A stretch of 64,000 bases of DNA from the NCBI GenBank assembly GCA_017307505.1, contig JAFKEE010000053.1:1-64000 (forward strand), in the 5' to 3' direction. Source of the stretch: Acidobacteriota bacterium (GTDB lineage Bacteria; Acidobacteriota; Terriglobia; Bryobacterales; Bryobacteraceae). Below the pieces are notes generated by a model, which was not told the DNA's origin, ran no database searches, and was given only the letters and a program-made list of their open reading frames with translations. Shown one piece after another: positions 32,210-41,394 of this stretch (positions are counted from its first letter, which is position 1; every line of letters starts with the position of its first letter). The position numbers were made by a program, and so were the translations under genes.

Positions 32210-33517
32210 TTAGCCTGCGATCTCTTCCGCCACCGGCAGGTCGGCCTCCGCCCGGTCCTCTCTTGGATAGGCCAGGATTGCCCCTCCCACGGCCAGCATG
32301 GCTCCGCCGAGGAAGATCGCCGCGTAGCCGGCACGCGTCGCGACGATGCCCATGATGGGTCCGGTGATTGCGTAAGAGATGTCCTGGAAGGCCGCGAAAG
32401 CGCCCAAGGCAGCGCCCCGGCTTTCTTCCCTGGCGATACGGACGACTTCGGTGCCCAGAGCCGGGAACATCAGCGAGCAACCCAGGCCCGTGATGGCTGC
32501 TCCGGCCAGGGCCATGAGTGGGCCCTGTGCTTTCCACAACAACAACTGCCCCAAGGTTTCCACGGTGAGCGAAACCCAGGCCACCCGGTAGCCGCCTACG
32601 CGATCGGGCAAGTGTCCGAACAGGAGCCGGACCAGCACGAAGGCGCCGCCAAAGGCGCTGAGCGCGAGTCCGGCGCCCCACCAGTTCCGCGACAGGAAGT
32701 AGAGCGAGATAAAAGCGCCGATGGAGCCGAATCCGGCGCCCTGCAGGGCCAGTACACCGCCTGGACGAAGGACACTGACCACCACCTGGCGAAACGGAAC
32801 CGGTTGACGAACCGCTCGCGTGGGGGCGCGTTCCACGTTGCGGATGACAGCCATCGCGAGCAACGGCAGGAGAGTGACGGTGCAGGCGACGGCTCCAAAT
32901 CCGTAGCGCGAATGAATGGCGAGGCCCAGGGGAGAGCCGACAGCCAGGGCTCCATAGACGGCCATGCCGGTGAAGGACATGACGCGCCCGGCCCGGTGTT
33001 GCCCGGCCAGACCGATGCCCCAGGTGAGCGTGCCGGTGATGAGAAGACTCTCGCCGGCGCCCAGAATCAGGCGGCCGGCCACGAGAACCAGAAGCCTCGT
33101 CCAGTTGGAGCCAGGCACCAGGACCGCGGCCAGGTAGCAGAGGCCGGCCAGGCTGGAAAGGGTGAGGCCGCGCATCACCGCGCCCCGTGCGCCATGCTGG
33201 TCGGACCTGGTCCCGGCGTATTTGCGGGTCAAGACGGTAGCGGCGAATTGAATCCCCACCACGGTGCCGACCGCGAAATCGCCGAAGGCCAGGGTGTCGT
33301 GCACGTACAGCGACAGGACCGGCAGCGGGATGCCGACTGTCAGATAACAGAGGAAAGCGGACAGGGCAAGCCGCGCCAGAAACGGCGGGAGAGCGCTGGA
33401 TGTGTTTGATTTTGCGGATCTGATTTCGATGTCAGCGCCAGGGGTAGAATCACTCACTGCGGGCGCTGCCCCAGGTTTCTCGAAAAACGAATGCATCCCA
33501 TAGGACATTGGATGCAT
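32210..33517 (-). CDS. MFS transporter (YhhS/YfcJ-like)
   Basis: An about 435-residue twelve-helix transporter. After a hydrophilic N-terminus, TM1 reads LALSAFLCYLTVGIPLPVLSLYVHD, followed by GIQFAATVLTRKYAGTRSDQHGAR, which carries the family's G-x-x-x-D-x-x-G/R cytoplasmic loop. The VHDTLAF and YAGTRSD motifs match UPF0226 transporters such as YhhS. The substrate is unknown. The start is uncertain: ATG 33517, 33508 and 33496 are in frame, and upstream codons are not protein-like. Confidence 0.85.
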   Translation of the reverse strand: MHPMSYGMHSFFEKPGAAPAVSDSTPGADIEIRSAKSNTSSALPPFLARLALSAFLCYLTVGIPLPVLSLYVHDTLAFGDFAVGTVVGIQFAATVLTRKYAGTRSDQHGARGAVMRGLTLSSLAGLCYLAAVLVPGSNWTRLLVLVAGRLILGAGESLLITGTLTWGIGLAGQHRAGRVMSFTGMAVYGALAVGSPLGLAIHSRYGFGAVACTVTLLPLLAMAVIRNVERAPTRAVRQPVPFRQVVVSVLRPGGVLALQGAGFGSIGAFISLYFLSRNWWGAGLALSAFGGAFVLVRLLFGHLPDRVGGYRVAWVSLTVETLGQLLLWKAQGPLMALAGAAITGLGCSLMFPALGTEVVRIAREESRGAALGAFAAFQDISYAITGPIMGIVATRAGYAAIFLGGAMLAVGGAILAYPREDRAEADLPVAEEIAG

Positions 33518-33599
33518 CGGGGGCGCGGAACGTTGTCTCGAAGGTGCCCGCCCTCCATCCCGTGCCCGAAACCGGTTCCGAGTAGCCCATTGTGGCCAT

Positions 33600-36260
33600 T
33601 CACTCCGCTCGCAGAGATCGGACAGGATCGATCCGGGAGGCCCGCCATGCCGGAATCGAGGTGGCCGCCGCCGCGACAGCAAGGATTAACAGCATAGCCG
33701 ACGCGAAGGTGAGCAGATCCGTTGCTCCCACGCCATAGAGCAGGGCCTCCAGCAGGCGGGTGAGAGCAAAGGCGAGCACCGCTCCGGTGATGATTCCGGA
33801 AAGGGTGACGCGAAGGCCCTGCCGCAGGATCATGGTCACGATGCTTGCGCGCGTTGCGCCGATGGCCACGCGCAGCCCGATCTCGTAGGTCCGTTGACTC
33901 ACCCAGTAAGACATGAGCCCGTAGATGCCTACGGCGGCGAGGACGATCGCCGCCCCGGCAAAGCTGAGGAACACCTGCATCAGGGCGCGGAAATCCGCGA
34001 TCGAGCCGGAGACTGTCTCTTCCAGGGATTCGATCCGGCCCACGGGTACGTTGGGGTCCTGGGCCGCTGCCAACTCCGCGATTTCAGACCGAATGCGGCT
34101 GTCCCGAGAGTTGGCCCGGACCAACAGCGTCATGGCCGCCGGAATCTGCCCGTTTTCCCGCGCTGCCTGCGCGTAGGGCATATAGAGGGTTCCCGACACT
34201 CCGCTGGGCAGGCTTTGGCTCAGAGTGAAGTGATGGACGTCGCCGACAACTCCAATCACGGTGCTCCAGCGCGGGTTGCCTGTTTGCCTGAGGTGCTTGC
34301 CCACCGCATCCTCGTTCGGCCAGTACCGTTTGGCAGTCGAGGCTGAGATAACAAGCACCGGTTCCGATGCTGGCCCATCGGACCGGGTGGGCAGGCGGCC
34401 AGCCAGCAGGGGAATCTTCATCAACTTGAAATACTCAGGGCTCACGGCTCCAAACCAGAACATCGGCGCCGGGTGATCCGCCGTCTTTGGGTGTCCCTCG
34501 ACGTCTACGGGGATTGCCGGCGACTGACCGTCCAGCGGCACTGAATTCGCGACGGCTGCGATCTCGACTCCGGCGATGCTGCCGGCTCTCTGGATGAGCC
34601 GGTCGTAGAGGGCGAGGCAGGCCGTTCTTTGCAGGCACGTGGACTGTTCCGGGCTGATCTGCACGGTGAGAATGCGCCTGGGGTCGAAGCCGGGATCGGT
34701 GGCCGACAGTTTCCAAAGGCTGCGCAGCATCAGACCGGCGCTCACGAGCAGTACCAGCGTGAGGGCGACTTCGCCGGCGATGATCAGGCCGCGGATGCGG
34801 GTCCAGGCTCCGGAGGTGGCCCGCGGCCCGCCGGTTTTGATGGTTTCCGTAATATCCACCTGCGCCGAACTCAGCGCCGGAGCCAGGCCGGAAGCCATAC
34901 CTGAAAGCAACGCCAGTGCGGTTACGCCCAGCAGGACCTGCCAGTCGATCTCAGCCTGCAGGAGTCCCGGCAGGGTTGGCGGCAGTAGCGACTTGAAGAT
35001 GCGGAGGGCGGCGGCGCCCAACAACAAGCCGATGCCTGCACCCGCCACCGCGAGTCCCGTGCTTTCGGTGAGCAACTGCCGGACCATCCGCTGACGGCTG
35101 GCGCCTAACGCGGCACGCAATGCCAGTTCCTTGCGGCGTGTTGTGGCTCTGGCGAGCAACAGGCTGGCCACGTTGGCGCAGGCGATGAGCAGCACCAGGC
35201 CGACGGAGGTCATCAGAATGAGCAGCTTTCCGCGTACGTCGCCGACGACGTCCCGCTGCAGCGGGATCACGGTCGAATCGGCGTTCCAGTCGCGAGCCAT
35301 GGTGTAGGGGAACGTGGCTCGGAACTGCGGCACCAGGGCGCGCAGCTCCGCCGCGGCGTCCTGCGAAGTCATCGCCGGTTTGAGCCGCGCCAGCAACGGC
35401 ATGAACTCGGTGCCCCAATACTCCAGGAAGTTGCCCGGATCGAGCCTCATGGGGATCCACACCTGGACCTTTGCCGAGGGGTAGTGGAACCGGGCGGGCA
35501 TCACACCCACCACTTCGCGGTCGACTCCGTCGAGGCGGATGACCTGACCGATCACGGAGGGGTTCGCGCCGAAGCGATCGCGCCAAAGTTCATAGCTCAG
35601 AATTGCGACCCCATCGCGCCCGGGCCGGTCCTCGCCCTGCTGGAACCTTCTGCCTATGGCGACGGGGACGCCGAGAACCGGCAGCAGGTTGGTCGATATG
35701 CGGCTTCCCGTGATGCGGCTGGCCCGGCCCTGGCCTGTGAGGTTGAACTCCGCGGGCGTACTGACGGCGGCGATCTCCATGGTTTGAGAGCGGCCCTGCA
35801 GATATGGGACAGCGGCGCGCGGATAGATCCCGGTGATGCGGACCAGTTGTTCCGGCTGGGTATAGGGCAGTGGGCGGACCAGCAGTGAGTTGACGAGGCT
35901 GAACATGGCGGCGTTCCCGCCGATGCCCAGAGCGAGCGAGAGAACGGAGATCGCCGTAAACCCAGGTGTCCGGCTGTAGAGGCGTATGGCGTGCCGCAAG
36001 TCCTGGATGAGTTGTTCGAGGCTGAGAAAGCTCCACATATTGCGGCAATCCTCTCTGGCGGTAGTGATGTTGCCCAGTTGCCGGCGGCTGAGCTGCAGAG
36101 AATCGGAGAGAGCAAGACCACGCCGGAGGTTCTCGGCCCGCTTCTGCTCCAGGTGGAACTCCAGTTCTTCCGCCAGTTCCCGCTCGAGTTGTTCGCGCCG
36201 GAGCCGGAACCGGAGGCGGTTCCAGATGCGCACCAGCCGGGTTGGCAGAGCCGGCCTCAT
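33600..36260 (-). CDS. ADOP-type ABC transporter permease
   Basis: An 886-residue permease with the N-terminal ADOP extension (LRREQLERELAEELEFHLEQK), TM1 near 85-110 (FTAISVLSLALGIGGNAAMFSLVNSLLVRPLPY), two MacB-core/FtsX units and LLIACANVASLLLARATTRRKELALRAALG. It ends RSLRAE. ATG 36260 overlaps the PadR stop codon by 3 nt (ATGA type), so translation is coupled. The in-frame open sequence further upstream is PadR shadow. Confidence 0.93.
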   Translation of the reverse strand: MRPALPTRLVRIWNRLRFRLRREQLERELAEELEFHLEQKRAENLRRGLALSDSLQLSRRQLGNITTAREDCRNMWSFLSLEQLIQDLRHAIRLYSRTPGFTAISVLSLALGIGGNAAMFSLVNSLLVRPLPYTQPEQLVRITGIYPRAAVPYLQGRSQTMEIAAVSTPAEFNLTGQGRASRITGSRISTNLLPVLGVPVAIGRRFQQGEDRPGRDGVAILSYELWRDRFGANPSVIGQVIRLDGVDREVVGVMPARFHYPSAKVQVWIPMRLDPGNFLEYWGTEFMPLLARLKPAMTSQDAAAELRALVPQFRATFPYTMARDWNADSTVIPLQRDVVGDVRGKLLILMTSVGLVLLIACANVASLLLARATTRRKELALRAALGASRQRMVRQLLTESTGLAVAGAGIGLLLGAAALRIFKSLLPPTLPGLLQAEIDWQVLLGVTALALLSGMASGLAPALSSAQVDITETIKTGGPRATSGAWTRIRGLIIAGEVALTLVLLVSAGLMLRSLWKLSATDPGFDPRRILTVQISPEQSTCLQRTACLALYDRLIQRAGSIAGVEIAAVANSVPLDGQSPAIPVDVEGHPKTADHPAPMFWFGAVSPEYFKLMKIPLLAGRLPTRSDGPASEPVLVISASTAKRYWPNEDAVGKHLRQTGNPRWSTVIGVVGDVHHFTLSQSLPSGVSGTLYMPYAQAARENGQIPAAMTLLVRANSRDSRIRSEIAELAAAQDPNVPVGRIESLEETVSGSIADFRALMQVFLSFAGAAIVLAAVGIYGLMSYWVSQRTYEIGLRVAIGATRASIVTMILRQGLRVTLSGIITGAVLAFALTRLLEALLYGVGATDLLTFASAMLLILAVAAAATSIPAWRASRIDPVRSLRAE

Positions 36261-36595
36261 GCCATGTTCAGCACTTTCCTGATCGCTTCCACCATGCGGT
36301 CGAACTCTTCCCGTTCCGATGCCAATTGCTTCCGGCCGGCGGCGGTCAGGGAGTAGAAGCGGGCGCGGCGGTTGTTCTCCGAGGCGCCCCACTCCGCCTT
36401 TACCCATCCGTTCAGCAACAGGCGCTGCAAGGCGGGGTAGAGCGAGCTCTCGCCCACCTGCAGTACGTCGTCTGATACCTGCTTCAGCCGGGAAGCGATT
36501 CCATAGCCATGCATGGACCCGGGTACCAACGCCCGCAGAATCAGCAGGTCGAGTGTGCCCGGCAGTAGTTCCGATTGTTTTCTGGCGTCTCCCAT
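36257..36595 (-). CDS. PadR family transcriptional regulator
   Basis: A 112-residue PadR protein. LLPGTLDLLILRALVPGSMHGYGIASRL, ESSLYPALQRLLLNGWVKAEW and ASENNRRARFYSLTAAGRKQL are the winged-helix signatures. It is coupled to the ADOP gene by stop/start overlap and is expected to repress the pair. Confidence 0.93.
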   Translation of the reverse strand: MGDARKQSELLPGTLDLLILRALVPGSMHGYGIASRLKQVSDDVLQVGESSLYPALQRLLLNGWVKAEWGASENNRRARFYSLTAAGRKQLASEREEFDRMVEAIRKVLNMA

Positions 36596-36663
36596 CGTCT
36601 ATCGATGGAGGATATGCCCGCCTGCCCAGGCTGTCAAGTAAACTTCCGGGCGGATGCCATTCG

Positions 36664-37431
36664 TTATTGAGCAGAGGCCGACGTGACGCTCGAGAGTTGG
36701 GTGAGCAGAGCCTGCGCCATCTGTTCCTGCTGCTGCGCGCGGGGAAGGGTGGCGGTGCCGTCGCCGAACTGGTGCCGGTAGTAGCCGAATTGCACATGAT
36801 TGCCGCCTTCGATGGCCACCCATTTTGTATGGGCCGGCAGCAATTGAGCATTCAGGCGCATCTGTGTGTAGGGCGCAACGCCGTCGTTGGTTGCGTAGAT
36901 CTTTGTAACCGGCACAGACAGATCCGCGAGGCTGAAGTCGCGGGGATGAGTAGTGCCGATTAACGCCAGTCCTGCCAGACCGGCCGTGCCGGCCTCGTGG
37001 GCGTAGCGGGCCGTCAGCATCGCTCCTCGGGAGTGTCCGCCCAGAATCCAGGAAATCCCCGGTTTTTCCGCGATCACTTTCCGGATGTTCGTGAACAGCT
37101 CCTGGATTTGTGCGTCCGTGCAGGCGCAGCGCATGGGGAAGTAGAGCAGGCGTGCCTCATAGCCGGCCGACGCCACTCTCTTCATCAAGGGCGCGTACGC
37201 CGTCGGTTCGACCATGCCACCAGGCAGGAAGATGATCCCTGCTGGTTTGGACACGGGCTTGGGCTGGAAACGGAGTCCCTCGGCGCCGGCGGCAAACGTC
37301 ACCTGTTCGTCGCTCCGGGTTGCACTTTCGGGCACGTCAGTCGCCTGGAATCCGGCATACATCCAGGCGGTAATGGAGAGTCCGGCTGCAATCCACAATC
37401 GGCGCAGGATGGACCTGAGTTTCCGTTTCAT
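36664..37431 (-). CDS. Membrane-anchored alpha/beta hydrolase
   Basis: A 255-residue protein with an N-terminal signal or anchor (residues 5-28, LRSILRRLWIAAGLSITAWMYAG). The hydrolase fold shows IIFLPGGMVEPTAYAPLMKRVA, the nucleophile elbow GGHSRGA, an acidic residue in IYATNDGVAP and the histidine in EGGNHVQFGYY. It matches alpha/beta-fold hydrolases of unknown substrate found in both bacteria and eukaryotes. It lies 68 nt downstream of the PadR start on the opposite side of the kinase promoter. Regulation unknown. Confidence 0.8.
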   Translation of the reverse strand: MKRKLRSILRRLWIAAGLSITAWMYAGFQATDVPESATRSDEQVTFAAGAEGLRFQPKPVSKPAGIIFLPGGMVEPTAYAPLMKRVASAGYEARLLYFPMRCACTDAQIQELFTNIRKVIAEKPGISWILGGHSRGAMLTARYAHEAGTAGLAGLALIGTTHPRDFSLADLSVPVTKIYATNDGVAPYTQMRLNAQLLPAHTKWVAIEGGNHVQFGYYRHQFGDGTATLPRAQQQEQMAQALLTQLSSVTSASAQ

Positions 37432-37486
37432 TTCATTCGAATTTCGCCATTCCGGGACGCTGGATGGTATGATTTCGCGTTGCTTC

Positions 37487-37524
37487 TTGACTTTACCTAA
37501 TCGTCGAGTATACTGCCTTTTTCT
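37487..37524 (+). promoter_or_regulatory. Sigma-70-type promoter of the hybrid kinase gene
   Basis: TTGACT (37487-37492) and TATACT (37509-37514) are 16 nt apart, the best promoter match in the window. The -10 ends 10 nt before GTG 37525, so the transcript would have almost no leader. Confidence 0.65.
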
Positions 37525-39450
37525 GTGCCTACGCCTAATGATCACAAAGAGGAGGCTCGTCTGCGCGCGGTGGTCGATACCGCAGTGGATGGAGTCATTC
37601 TGATCGGAGCCCGCGGTGACATCCTCATGTTCAATCCCGCCTGCGAGCGCCTGTTTGGCTATACCCGTGAGGAGGTGATCGGGCAGAACGTCAAAATCCT
37701 CATGCCTTCGCCATTTCACGAGGAGCATGATGCCTACCTGGACAATTACCATCGCACCGGTGAGAAGAAGATCATCGGTATCGGGCGCGAGGTGGTGGGC
37801 CGGCGGAAGGATGGCACCACGTTTCCCATGGACCTTTCCGTGGGCGAGGCCATCCAGGACGGATCCTCCATCTTTGTGGGCATTATCCACGACCTGACGG
37901 AGCGCGAAAGGAATGAGAGAAAGGTTGCGGAAGCGGCTGCGCGATTGCGTGCAGTAGTGGATACGGCGGTGGATGGCGTCATCCTCATCGGGGCGAAAGG
38001 CGACATCCAGATGTTTAATCCGGCCTGCGAGCGGCTATTCGGATACAGCCGGGAAGAGGTGTACGGCCAAAACGTGAAGCTGCTGATGCCGTCGCCGTTT
38101 CATGAAGAGCACGACGCGTACCTGTCGAATTACCTCCGCACCGGAGAGAAAAAAATCATCGGAATCGGCCGGGAAGTGGTGGGCCGCCGCAAGGATGGCA
38201 GCACCTTTGCGATGGATCTGTCGGTCGGCGAGGCGCAGCAGCACGGCGAGCCAATCTTCGTCGGCATCATTCACGATCTCACGGACCGCAAACGCACCGA
38301 GGAGCAACTCGTCCAGGCCCAGAAGATGGAGACGGTGGGCCAGCTGTCGGGCGGCATCGCGCACGACTTCAACAATCTGCTGACTGTCATCATCGGCAAT
38401 GCTGAATTGCTGGCTGAAAAGCTGCGGGCCCGGCCCGACCTGCGTCAATTCTGCGAGACCGTCATCAACGCCGGCGAACGCGGCGCCGAATTGACGAGCC
38501 GCCTGCTTGCCTTCAGCCGCCGCCAGGCGCTGCAACCGGTGACCATCGAGTGCGGCAAGCTGTTGGAAGGAATGCGTGTCATCCTGCGGCGGACACTGCG
38601 GGAGGATATCGAGATCCGGACGAGCATCGACCAGCAGCTGGCCCACGCCTTCGCCGATCCGGCCCAACTGGAGTCCGCCATCCTGAATCTGGCCCTGAAC
38701 GCGCAGGACGCCATGCCCGGTGGGGGGACTCTCACCATTTCCGCCACCAATGCCACGCTGGATCCGCGCTATCAGGACGACCATCCGGAGGTGGTGCCCG
38801 GGGGGTACGTGCTCATCCAGGTGACGGATGACGGGATGGGGATGACTCCAGAGGTCCGCGAACGTGTATTCGAGCCGTTCTTCACCACCAAGGAGGTGGG
38901 CAAGGGCAGCGGACTGGGGCTGAGCATGGTTTACGGTTTTATCAAACAATCGAACGGGCACGTTGCGATTTACAGTGAACCGATGCTCGGCACGAACGTG
39001 AAGCTCTATCTGCCCATTGCAAAAGTCGCGCTGCCTCACTCCGACGATGAGGCGTTGGAGCCCGAGGTCCCACGAGGGTCGGGCACCATCCTGGTTGTGG
39101 AAGATGATCCCTTTGTCCGCGGGTATGCCGTCGGCAGCCTGGAGAGTTTAGGCTTTCGGGTGGTAGTAGCGGGGGATGGCCGGGAAGCGCTGGCCAAGCT
39201 CGCGAGCCATGGTCCCGAGATCGATGTCCTGTTCTCGGATGTGGTGATGCCGGGAGGCATCAGCGGCTGGGAACTGGCGGAGAAGGCGCAGGAGATTAAA
39301 CCATCGCTGCGCATCCTGCTCACCTCCGGGTATCCGCTGGAAACCGTGAACAACCGGGTTCCGCACACCGCCCGATGGGCGATTCTGAACAAGCCTTACC
39401 GCAAATCGGATCTCGGAACCCGCCTGAAGCAGGTTCTTGAATCGCCCTAG
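37525..39450 (+). CDS. Hybrid histidine kinase with duplicated FixL-like PAS domains
   Basis: A 641-residue cytosolic hybrid kinase with no transmembrane helices. PAS1 (about 12-127) and PAS2 (about 140-255) are nearly identical. HisKA carries H280 in [11 protein letters not shown]; the HATPase domain has N392, DDGMGM (435-440) and GSGLGLS (461-467); the REC domain has phospho-acceptor D572 ([10 protein letters not shown]). The PAS domains resemble FixL ([15 protein letters not shown]), but the residue matching the FixL heme ligand His (before IIGIGR) is Lys in both (K82, K210). Oxygen sensing through heme is therefore unlikely. No output-domain partner is adjacent. GTG start; the perfect AAAGAGGAGG at 37547 could serve an internal start. 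Confidence 0.92.
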   Translation: MPTPNDHKEEARLRAVVDTAVDGVILIGARGDILMFNPACERLFGYTREEVIGQNVKILMPSPFHEEHDAYLDNYHRTGEKKIIGIGREVVGRRKDGTTFPMDLSVGEAIQDGSSIFVGIIHDLTERERNERKVAEAAARLRAVVDTAVDGVILIGAKGDIQMFNPACERLFGYSREEVYGQNVKLLMPSPFHEEHDAYLSNYLRTGEKKIIGIGREVVGRRKDGSTFAMDLSVGEAQQHGEPIFVGIIHDLTDRKRTEEQLVQAQKMETVGQLSGGIAHDFNNLLTVIIGNAELLAEKLRARPDLRQFCETVINAGERGAELTSRLLAFSRRQALQPVTIECGKLLEGMRVILRRTLREDIEIRTSIDQQLAHAFADPAQLESAILNLALNAQDAMPGGGTLTISATNATLDPRYQDDHPEVVPGGYVLIQVTDDGMGMTPEVRERVFEPFFTTKEVGKGSGLGLSMVYGFIKQSNGHVAIYSEPMLGTNVKLYLPIAKVALPHSDDEALEPEVPRGSGTILVVEDDPFVRGYAVGSLESLGFRVVVAGDGREALAKLASHGPEIDVLFSDVVMPGGISGWELAEKAQEIKPSLRILLTSGYPLETVNNRVPHTARWAILNKPYRKSDLGTRLKQVLESP

Positions 39451-39929
39451 ACCGCGGCCTTGGCTGCCGCCCCAACTGTCGCGGGCTGATAGCCGCCGGC
39501 GGTTTTGCGGAAGGCCACATTGAGCCGGTTCCAGCCATTGATCGCCACCACGGCCAGCGTCAGCTGGGCCAATTCTTTCTCAGAGAATTGCGCGCGCACC
39601 TTGTCGTAGACCTCGTCCGGCACAAAGCCCTCGGTCAGCAGGGTGATCGACTCGGTCCACTCCAGAGCCGCGCGTTCCCGGTCGGAGTAGACCGGCCACT
39701 CGCGCCAGGCGTTGAGCATGTAAAGGTCCTGCTCGCTGACGCCCATCGCCCGCAGGTCCTTCGAATGCATGTCGATACAAAATGCACAGCGATTGATCTG
39801 CGAGGCCCGGAGGTAAACCAGGTCCATTAGCTTTTTGTCGAGTTCGCTCTTCTCCAGGTATTCGTGGACTCCAAGCATTGCCTTGTATACTTCGGGCGCA
39901 GCCTTCACATAGTTCATTCGTTCTTTCAT
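39447..39929 (-). CDS. AhpD-like carboxymuconolactone decarboxylase-family protein
   Basis: A 160-residue protein of the CMD/AhpD family, which reduces peroxides or alkyl hydroperoxides through a CxxC-His relay. The motif is visible as CAFCIDMH (about residues 50-57), followed by KDLRAMGVSEQDL. ATG 39929 has AGGAG 6 nt upstream. Its stop shares the four bases CTAG (39447-39450) with the convergent kinase stop. It lies 154 nt downstream of the DoxX gene and is probably part of the same TetR-controlled unit. Confidence 0.9.
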   Translation of the reverse strand: MKERMNYVKAAPEVYKAMLGVHEYLEKSELDKKLMDLVYLRASQINRCAFCIDMHSKDLRAMGVSEQDLYMLNAWREWPVYSDRERAALEWTESITLLTEGFVPDEVYDKVRAQFSEKELAQLTLAVVAINGWNRLNVAFRKTAGGYQPATVGAAAKAAV

Positions 39930-40083
39930 CGTCATCTCCTGTGCCGGCCGGCGGATTCGATCGTGCCCCAGCCGAATCCGCAAGCCTGTCTGAGTTCATC
40001 TTCCCGCCACCCGGTTGGAAGAGAAACGTCCACTTTGGATTCTTTCGACGGACCACTCCGGCCGCACGGGACGGCTGCAGGAT

Positions 40084-40533
40084 TCAGGAAAACGGACCCA
40101 GGGCCACGAAGGCCAGGGCACTGAGGAACACGACCTGCAGCAAGGTCCGGGGACCTAGAGCCGTGGCCGGCTGGCCTCCGATGCTCAGATGATGGCGGGT
40201 TGCCCGGATGTTGGCCGGAAACATCGCCAGCAGGAGCACTGCCAGGCAGGCCGCCGCCAGTCGCGCGGTGAAGGGCAGCAGCAGACCGGCCGCTCCGAGG
40301 ATTTCCAGCACGCCGGTTATCGTGACAATCCTGTCGGGCCGAGGGAAGGCTGATGGCACCATGCGGATCAGGTCGGGCCGTCTCCGCCCCCAGTGGGCGG
40401 ATGCGGTGAGGAGGAACATCGCGGCAAGTCCTCCGCGCAGGGAGGAGTCCCAGCTTGCGAAAGCACTGAGTCCCGCCAGGCCCAGAGCCCGCAGGAGAAG
40501 TGTCACGACAGACAAAACGGCAAAGGGGATCAT
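40084..40533 (-). CDS. DoxX-family membrane protein
   Basis: A 149-residue protein with four predicted helices: PFAVLSVVTLLLRALGLAG, LRGGLAAMFLLTASAHW, ILGAAGLLLPFTARLAAACLAVLLLAMF and LLQVVFLSALAFVALG. The pattern fits the DoxX family, members of which often accompany redox or detoxification genes. ATG 40533 has GAGAGG 4 nt upstream and fits the mapped promoter; ATG 40563 would sit on top of the -10 box. Transcribed divergently from the TetR gene. Confidence 0.82.
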   Translation of the reverse strand: MIPFAVLSVVTLLLRALGLAGLSAFASWDSSLRGGLAAMFLLTASAHWGRRRPDLIRMVPSAFPRPDRIVTITGVLEILGAAGLLLPFTARLAAACLAVLLLAMFPANIRATRHHLSIGGQPATALGPRTLLQVVFLSALAFVALGPFS

Positions 40534-40554
40534 CGCGCCTCTCAAAGTTTCCAG

Positions 40555-40611
40555 TGTCAACATCAATATAAGGCTCAGATGTTGTCACTGTCAACATCAG
40601 TGTGCGATGCT
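40555..40611. promoter_or_regulatory. Divergent doxX/tetR promoters with a palindromic operator
   Basis: A 21-bp palindrome at 40578-40598 has arms GATGTTG/CAACATC and a 7-nt centre; a further half-site TGTCAACATC is at 40555-40564. The minus-strand doxX promoter is TTGACA (40594-40589), 18 nt, TATATT (40570-40565). A plus-strand tetR promoter TTGTCA (40582-40587), 18 nt, GATGCT (40606-40611) can also be read. Both -35 boxes lie inside the palindrome, so the TetR protein would block both directions. Confidence 0.7.
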
Positions 40612-40617
40612 GTTCGC

Positions 40618-41220
40618 ATGGATGCCGAATCGAAGCCCTATCATCACGGCAATCTTCGAACGGCCCTCATTACGGCTTCGTTGGAACTGATCCGGGCTGG
40701 TGGCCCGGCGGGCCTGACGCTGCGCGAGGTAGCCCGCCGGGCGGGCGTCTCGCATACCGCACCGTACCGTCACTTCCGGGACAAAGACGATCTGCTGGCC
40801 GCCATCGCCGAAGACGGCTTTCTGCGCCTGGCCGCGGAGATCCGGAGGGCCTCGGCCCTGGGAGAGGATCCGCCGATGCGGCTGCGCCTGGCCGGCATCG
40901 CCTATGTCGCCTTCGGATTTGATCATCCGGCGGAGTTTGACGTCATGTTTTCCGTGGTGCCCGATCGGGCTTTGTATCCTGCGGCCAAAGCGGCGGCCGA
41001 CGAAGCCTTTCGCTCTTTGCTTGCCCTGACCGAGGAGTTGAAAAGAGGCGGAGGATTGACCGGACATGCTCCAGACGTGGCGGCCCGCATTGCGTGGGCT
41101 CATGTCCATGGATTGGCCGTGCTTGCGATCCACCGGCAACTGGCCTTCCAGAACCGGCAGGATCTATTGGACTTCGCGGGGCAATCGACGCTGGCCCTGC
41201 TGGCAGGCCTGGCGAAATAG
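40618..41220 (+). CDS. TetR/AcrR family transcriptional regulator
   Basis: A 200-residue repressor. N-terminal HTH: YHHGNLRTALITASLELI, LTLREVARRAGVSHTAPYRHFRDKDDLLAAIAEDGF. The C-terminal ligand domain contains the WHG-type segment AWAHVHGLAVLAI. It probably represses itself and the divergent doxX (and the AhpD-like gene) through the palindrome upstream. ATG 40618 is chosen; the longer frame is unsupported. The inducer is unknown; a redox-active or electrophilic compound would fit the targets. Confidence 0.92.
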   Translation: MDAESKPYHHGNLRTALITASLELIRAGGPAGLTLREVARRAGVSHTAPYRHFRDKDDLLAAIAEDGFLRLAAEIRRASALGEDPPMRLRLAGIAYVAFGFDHPAEFDVMFSVVPDRALYPAAKAAADEAFRSLLALTEELKRGGGLTGHAPDVAARIAWAHVHGLAVLAIHRQLAFQNRQDLLDFAGQSTLALLAGLAK

Positions 41221-41394
41221 CCCAATTCGTGGCGCTGGGTTCCACGGGCCCGTACAGGATTTCCCGGCCTCTTCTACTCCCTACCCGGTATTCCCGCCGC
41301 TCCCCCCAGAGCCAAGACTAGAGATAGATCAGCCCGGCCAACCGCTCCCGCAACGCGGGCACGGTACCGGACTGTTGTGGATTCAAACAAAGCC

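Noticed and set aside
32189-33409. 406-codon plus-strand frame
   Set aside because: Antisense to the MFS gene, which has clear helices; the plus-strand translation is low-complexity.
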